DNA of 35,223 nucleotides, taken from assembly GCA_034439915.1 (NCBI GenBank), contig JAWXBI010000296.1:1-35223 (forward strand). Reading direction: 5' to 3'. A program made the translations under genes and the position numbers. Within the stretch, counting starts at the first letter, position 1. Each line of letters opens with the position of its first letter. The notes beneath the pieces were generated by a model. It saw nothing but the letters and a program-made list of their open reading frames with translations, had not been told where the DNA came from and searched no databases. Below, piece by piece: positions 31,556-35,223 of this stretch. The stretch is from JADJLQ01 sp034439915 (GTDB lineage Bacteria; Bacteroidota; Bacteroidia; Chitinophagales; Saprospiraceae).

Positions 31556-32587
31556 ATGCCCACGATACCGCTACAGGATTGGAAAAGAATGTTTGGTCAT
31601 TTGAGTTTGAAGAAACTGGCCAACCTCTTTTTAGTGTACAGTTCCTATTTTCTGGCCCGGGTGTCCGGACGTCCATTTCACTGGGGCATGCCAATCAGTT
31701 TATCTTTCGAACCTACTACGGCCTGTAACTTGAGGTGCCCTGAATGTCCCAGCGGATTAAGGTCATTTTCGAGGCCTACCGGTAATCTGAAATTCGATTT
31801 TTTCCGTACTTCTATCGATCAGGTAAGCCCTTATCTGTGTAATCTTTTATTTTATTTTCAGGGAGAACCCTATATCAATCCGGAATTTTTAGAAATGGTG
31901 TCTTATGCGGAAAACAAGGGTATCTATACAACCACCTCGACTAATGGACATTTCCTTACTCCTGAAAATGCTCAAAAAACAATAGAATCCGGGCTGAGCA
32001 GATTAATTATTTCCATCGACGGGACTACCCAGGATATCTACCAACAATACCGTAAAGAAGGCTCCCTTGATAAGGTGCTTGCCGGTACCCGTCAGCTGGT
32101 CCAGGCCCGTCAACAAGCTGGTGTCCAACATCCTCATATCATAATCCAATATCTGGTAGTTGGACCCAATGAGCATCAAATCCCTGAAATCTACCGGCTG
32201 GCGAAAGAACTGGGGGCAGATGAGGTAAGACTCAAAACAGCCCAGGTCTATGAATACGAAAATGGTAATCCGCTGATACCGAAAAATGAAAAATATAGCC
32301 GATACAAAATATTGCCGTCTGGCAGGTATCGATTGAAGAATAAAATGCTTAACCATTGCTGGAAAATGTGGCATGCTTGTGTCATCACCTGGAATGGTAT
32401 GGTAGTACCCTGTTGTTTTGATAAAGATGCTACGGAAAGAATGGGGGATTTAAAATTGGAGGGTTTTAAATCCATATGGAAAGGGGAGTCTTATAAGTAC
32501 TTCCGGACTAAACTATTAAAAGGACGAAAAGAAATAGAGATCTGTAAAAACTGTACAGAAGGCACCCAGGTTTGGCTGGAAGCATGA
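31556..32587 (+). CDS. Radical SAM/SPASM domain protein, unknown substrate
   Basis: A 343-residue radical SAM enzyme. The N-terminal iron-sulfur cluster motif CNLRCPEC gives C57, C61 and C64 (CxxxCxxC). The C-terminal SPASM-type region has C268, C275, C286, C287, C330 and C333, suggesting one or two extra clusters. The central part holds GADEVRLK and STNGHFLT blocks typical of the barrel. SPASM proteins modify peptides or carbohydrates, but there is no precursor peptide or partner gene next to it. The substrate is unknown. Confidence 0.85.
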   Translation: MPTIPLQDWKRMFGHLSLKKLANLFLVYSSYFLARVSGRPFHWGMPISLSFEPTTACNLRCPECPSGLRSFSRPTGNLKFDFFRTSIDQVSPYLCNLLFYFQGEPYINPEFLEMVSYAENKGIYTTTSTNGHFLTPENAQKTIESGLSRLIISIDGTTQDIYQQYRKEGSLDKVLAGTRQLVQARQQAGVQHPHIIIQYLVVGPNEHQIPEIYRLAKELGADEVRLKTAQVYEYENGNPLIPKNEKYSRYKILPSGRYRLKNKMLNHCWKMWHACVITWNGMVVPCCFDKDATERMGDLKLEGFKSIWKGESYKYFRTKLLKGRKEIEICKNCTEGTQVWLEA

Positions 32588-32806
32588 TCGATCAGCATCC
32601 AACCACAATCCAGGGGAATATTAAATAAAATTAGGGCCTGATAGCCGGAATTTCCTTAACTTTATGGGTTATGTATGGATAAGCGTAGCCGATTCACACG
32701 TATATAAATAAACTTTAATTTATAGACACTTGGTTGACTGAATTTTCGAATAAAAAGTCAAGAAGGCGGGTAATCAAAACGCAAACCACAAGTTCAAGTT
32801 ACTGGT

Positions 32807-33859
32807 ATGATTGCAACACTAAATAACCCGATTTTTTATAAATCCATCTTCCAGGGCCGATTAGAATTTGGTGCCGGTAAAAATATTGAGAAATCCCTTC
32901 AGATGTATCAGATCAGATCTGAACAATATTACCGCAACGAAATTATGTTTAAACCAGAACAGATTTTTTTTATGGATCAGGGGTATATCGATATTCCCCG
33001 GCTGGTAACCCAATCTACCGAAAAAACCTTTACCAATACACTCAATTTGTTGGAATATATAGCCCAGTTTGCTTCAGCAGGTTCCCTCGGTGCCTGGCTG
33101 ATTGATTCCGGTAAAATATTGCGCCATAAAATGATCGAACCCCAAAGTGACAAAGTAGCGGTTCAGGAATATCTCAAAGGGCGTAAACTGATCGGCACCA
33201 AAGGCAAAGAAAAAGAAGCTATCCAGGCCCTTGACCTTGCAATCCTGAAATATGAAAAGCATAGCCAGGCCTATGAACGAAGGGGCTATGTCAATTTTAC
33301 CCTGAAGAATTATAGGGATGCCATGTCCGATTTTAATAAAAGCATCCAGTTTGATGAAAACAATGCCCTCGCTTATTTTGGCCGTGCTCAGGTATACCTA
33401 TACGAAAATAAAATAGACCTCGCCCTTTTGGACCTTGCATTGACCATTCAAAAATCATTGGCTTTACAAATGGTTCATTGGCAGGCTCGTTTCCAGAAAG
33501 GGGAGCTCCAATATACTTTGAAACAATACAAAGAGGCCTCTTTTGAACTTAAACTTTTTTGCGACCGGAAATTTGACCCTAAAGACATAAGTTATCTCAA
33601 AAAAAGGGATGCCAACTATATCTATGGTAAAATCCTGATGGAGCAGGAACAATTTGATGAAGCTGCTCAACGATTTAATGCTGCCCTTGCCGCGCTGGAA
33701 GAAGAACCCAAGGCCGCTAAATTCTCCAAAGCTGACATATTGCTGCAACGTGGACTGGCTAAAAAATTAGCCGGTAAAAACGGATTTATGGCCGATGTTA
33801 AAGAAGCAGCTACCCTGGGAAACAAGGAAGCAAAAAAAATGTTGCAGCCCAAAGCCTGA
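32807..33859 (+). CDS. TPR protein, cytoplasmic, unknown function
   Basis: A 350-residue protein without clear signal peptide. The first about 120 residues have no motif I recognise. About 125-345 hold tandem TPR-like pairs (ALDLAILKYEKHSQAYERRG, YRDAMSDFNKSIQFDENNAL, FDEAAQRFNAALAAL). It is followed by the exported TPR/PD40 gene after a short gap of 26-83 nt depending on the start used there. The two may act together, but there is no direct evidence. The 219-nt stretch before it is AT-rich and holds no gene I can support. Confidence 0.72.
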   Translation: MIATLNNPIFYKSIFQGRLEFGAGKNIEKSLQMYQIRSEQYYRNEIMFKPEQIFFMDQGYIDIPRLVTQSTEKTFTNTLNLLEYIAQFASAGSLGAWLIDSGKILRHKMIEPQSDKVAVQEYLKGRKLIGTKGKEKEAIQALDLAILKYEKHSQAYERRGYVNFTLKNYRDAMSDFNKSIQFDENNALAYFGRAQVYLYENKIDLALLDLALTIQKSLALQMVHWQARFQKGELQYTLKQYKEASFELKLFCDRKFDPKDISYLKKRDANYIYGKILMEQEQFDEAAQRFNAALAALEEEPKAAKFSKADILLQRGLAKKLAGKNGFMADVKEAATLGNKEAKKMLQPKA

Positions 33860-33942
33860 ATGCCGTTTATATTGACTGCGTCTTAATGCATAGCTCAACG
33901 GCCATGATTTTATTAAACCGGAATTTTTTTCATCAGGTTGCC

Positions 33943-35223
33943 ATGGTTTTCAGACGGTTGATGCCTTTTGTACTGGTATTTAACCTGGCCTGCGGACAAA
34001 CCAATCCCAAAGCAGTAAAACTGTTTAAAGATGGGCAGGACTTGATGAATAAAAAAAAAACTTACCAGGCGGTAAAAAGCTTTGAATCGGCTATTGCTCT
34101 GGATCCCGGATATCGTGATGCCTACCTGGAATTGTATCAGTTCTATTTTAATCAGGGAAATATGATTAAAGCCATGGAGACCCTGCAACGGGCAACCCAT
34201 GCGGTCACTATCGGCAAACCCTCTATCTTATTTTCGCTGGGCCAACTCGAATTAAACCATGGGATGTATGCTCAGGCATCAGTTCATTTTACCGATTACC
34301 TTGCCCTAAATACCAAGGACACCCTGACCCGATTGAAAGCCCGGTCATACCTTGCAAAAACCACCTTTTCACTGGCTAACCTGCAGGATAGCAGCTCCAT
34401 TCAATTTGCGCCCTTAAATGCTTCCATTAATACACCTGCCCCGGAGTATCTTCCTTCATTGGATGCAGCCGGCACAACCCTGGTATTTACGCGCAGGACA
34501 AACAATCAGGAAGACTTAATGATCAGCCGATGGAATGCCGGGATATGGTCTCCTCCTTTATCCTGGCCAAAAAATTCGCCAAAAAATGAAGGCGCACATG
34601 TAATCAGTGCAGATGGCAAAACTATTGTTTTCACGGGATGTGATTGGGAAGATTCCTATGGCGGTTGTGACCTGTACATTTCAGAATTCATCAGGGATAA
34701 ATGGTCCAACCCAAGGAACATAGGGACTGCTATAAATTCAAGATCATGGGAAAGCCAACCCAGTCTGAGTGCCAATGGCCGCATCCTTTTTTTTGTTTCC
34801 GACCGTCCCGGTGGATCCGGTGGCTATGATATCTGGAAATCCAATAAACTTCTTTCAGGATGGTCCAAACCCGTCAATGCCGGACCGGGGATAAACACAT
34901 CAGGGGATGAATTTAGTCCTTGTCTCCATGCCGATGGGGTCACCCTTTATTTCAGGTCAGAAGGCAAACCTGGATTTGGATCACAGGACTTGTTTTTCTC
35001 CCAAAAAACTAACAAAGGCACCTGGGCGGAAGCGGTCAACCTGGGTTTCCCACTAAATGATCATCGGGACCAGGGAGCAATGGTGGTCGCTTTGGATGGG
35101 TATACAGCCTTCTATACCCTTCAACTTATCAATCAATTTAATCAGATAATCACCTCCGATTTAGTCACCTTTCAACTGCCTGCCAAAGCGAGGGCAAATG
35201 CATGCAGATATATTAAAGGAGCG
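33943..35223 (+). CDS. Exported TPR/PD40 beta-propeller protein, truncated by the window edge
   Basis: An open frame runs from ATG 33943 to the right edge without a stop, so the C-terminus is missing. The preferred start gives a good signal peptide (MVFRRLMPFVLVFNLACGQT); upstream ATGs at 33886 and 33904 are also in frame. TPR-like repeats (KKTYQAVKSFESAIALDPGY) come first, then at least four PD40-type blades, for example LSANGRILFFVSDRPGGSGG and ADGVTLYFRSEGKPG. The layout mirrors the start of the 22942-25092 product, so an OmpA domain could follow outside the window. This would be a second PorE-like envelope protein; its function is inferred. Confidence 0.82.
   Translation, partial: MVFRRLMPFVLVFNLACGQTNPKAVKLFKDGQDLMNKKKTYQAVKSFESAIALDPGYRDAYLELYQFYFNQGNMIKAMETLQRATHAVTIGKPSILFSLGQLELNHGMYAQASVHFTDYLALNTKDTLTRLKARSYLAKTTFSLANLQDSSSIQFAPLNASINTPAPEYLPSLDAAGTTLVFTRRTNNQEDLMISRWNAGIWSPPLSWPKNSPKNEGAHVISADGKTIVFTGCDWEDSYGGCDLYISEFIRDKWSNPRNIGTAINSRSWESQPSLSANGRILFFVSDRPGGSGGYDIWKSNKLLSGWSKPVNAGPGINTSGDEFSPCLHADGVTLYFRSEGKPGFGSQDLFFSQKTNKGTWAEAVNLGFPLNDHRDQGAMVVALDGYTAFYTLQLINQFNQIITSDLVTFQLPAKARANACRYIKGA

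Noticed and set aside
1..35223. CRISPR array, prophage, IS element or defence system
   Set aside because: No spaced repeats, no transposase or integrase, no Cas, restriction or toxin-antitoxin genes, and no tRNA-linked insertion were found.

Overview
The window looks like a chromosomal segment of a Bacteroidota bacterium, most likely near the Saprospiria/Chitinophagia side of the phylum. This is inference from gene content and signals, not a database match. The evidence is: a type IX secretion (T9SS) type A sorting domain at the end of the 9860-11193 product; OmpA/PD40/TPR envelope proteins of the kind linked to T9SS and gliding; a GYDIA-type GHMP kinase; few Shine-Dalgarno sites; and repeated copies of the Bacteroidota -7 promoter box TAnnTTTG, several only 5-10 nt from a start codon. 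There is no phage, IS element, CRISPR array or toxin island. Most of the window is housekeeping DNA.

Region 1 (1-9577, almost all minus strand). An adenylate cyclase with a 7TM-DISM sensor lies at the left edge. Upstream of it comes a tightly packed minus-strand series, read from right to left: panD, a UPF0104 flippase-like membrane protein, the heptose-1-P adenylyltransferase (hldE C-domain/rfaE2), a NIF3-like protein, a C4 zinc-ribbon coiled-coil protein, a TPR protein, an alpha/beta hydrolase and cyclopropane-fatty-acid synthase. A separate promoter lies before the zinc-ribbon gene. An approximately 110-bp inverted-repeat element (1990-2100) sits after the fatty-acid synthase gene.

Region 2 (9578-13283). 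A plus-strand gene for a secreted ScyD/ScyE-like beta-propeller protein with a T9SS tag sits between panD and panC, which are otherwise adjacent and collinear. Its start is out of frame by one base in a poly-A run. To the right lie a bidirectional terminator, panC, a small conserved protein of unknown function, and tRNA-Cys(GCA) with its own promoter and terminator.

Region 3 (13150-17040, plus strand). galK, an ArfB-like ribosome-rescue hydrolase, a sodium:solute symporter probably for a sugar, and an overlapping 64-residue membrane partner. Galactokinase plus an SSS transporter suggests galactose uptake and phosphorylation.

Region 4 (17096-25694). ftsH and rsfS on the minus strand, divergent from a plus-strand series birA-cinA-2-oxoacid dehydrogenase E2-OmpA/PD40/SPOR protein-PmtA-like methyltransferase.

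Region 5 (25663-35223). A minus-strand peptide-uptake unit (POT transporter, OPT transporter, GHMP kinase), then dedA (+) convergent with pth (-), a radical SAM/SPASM gene, a cytoplasmic TPR protein, and a TPR/PD40 exported protein that runs off the right edge.

No clearly new multi-gene system is visible. The most useful leads are the poly-A start-frame break of the T9SS gene, the 110-bp inverted-repeat element, possible leaderless promoters, the two-TM partner of the symporter, and the leader region of galK.
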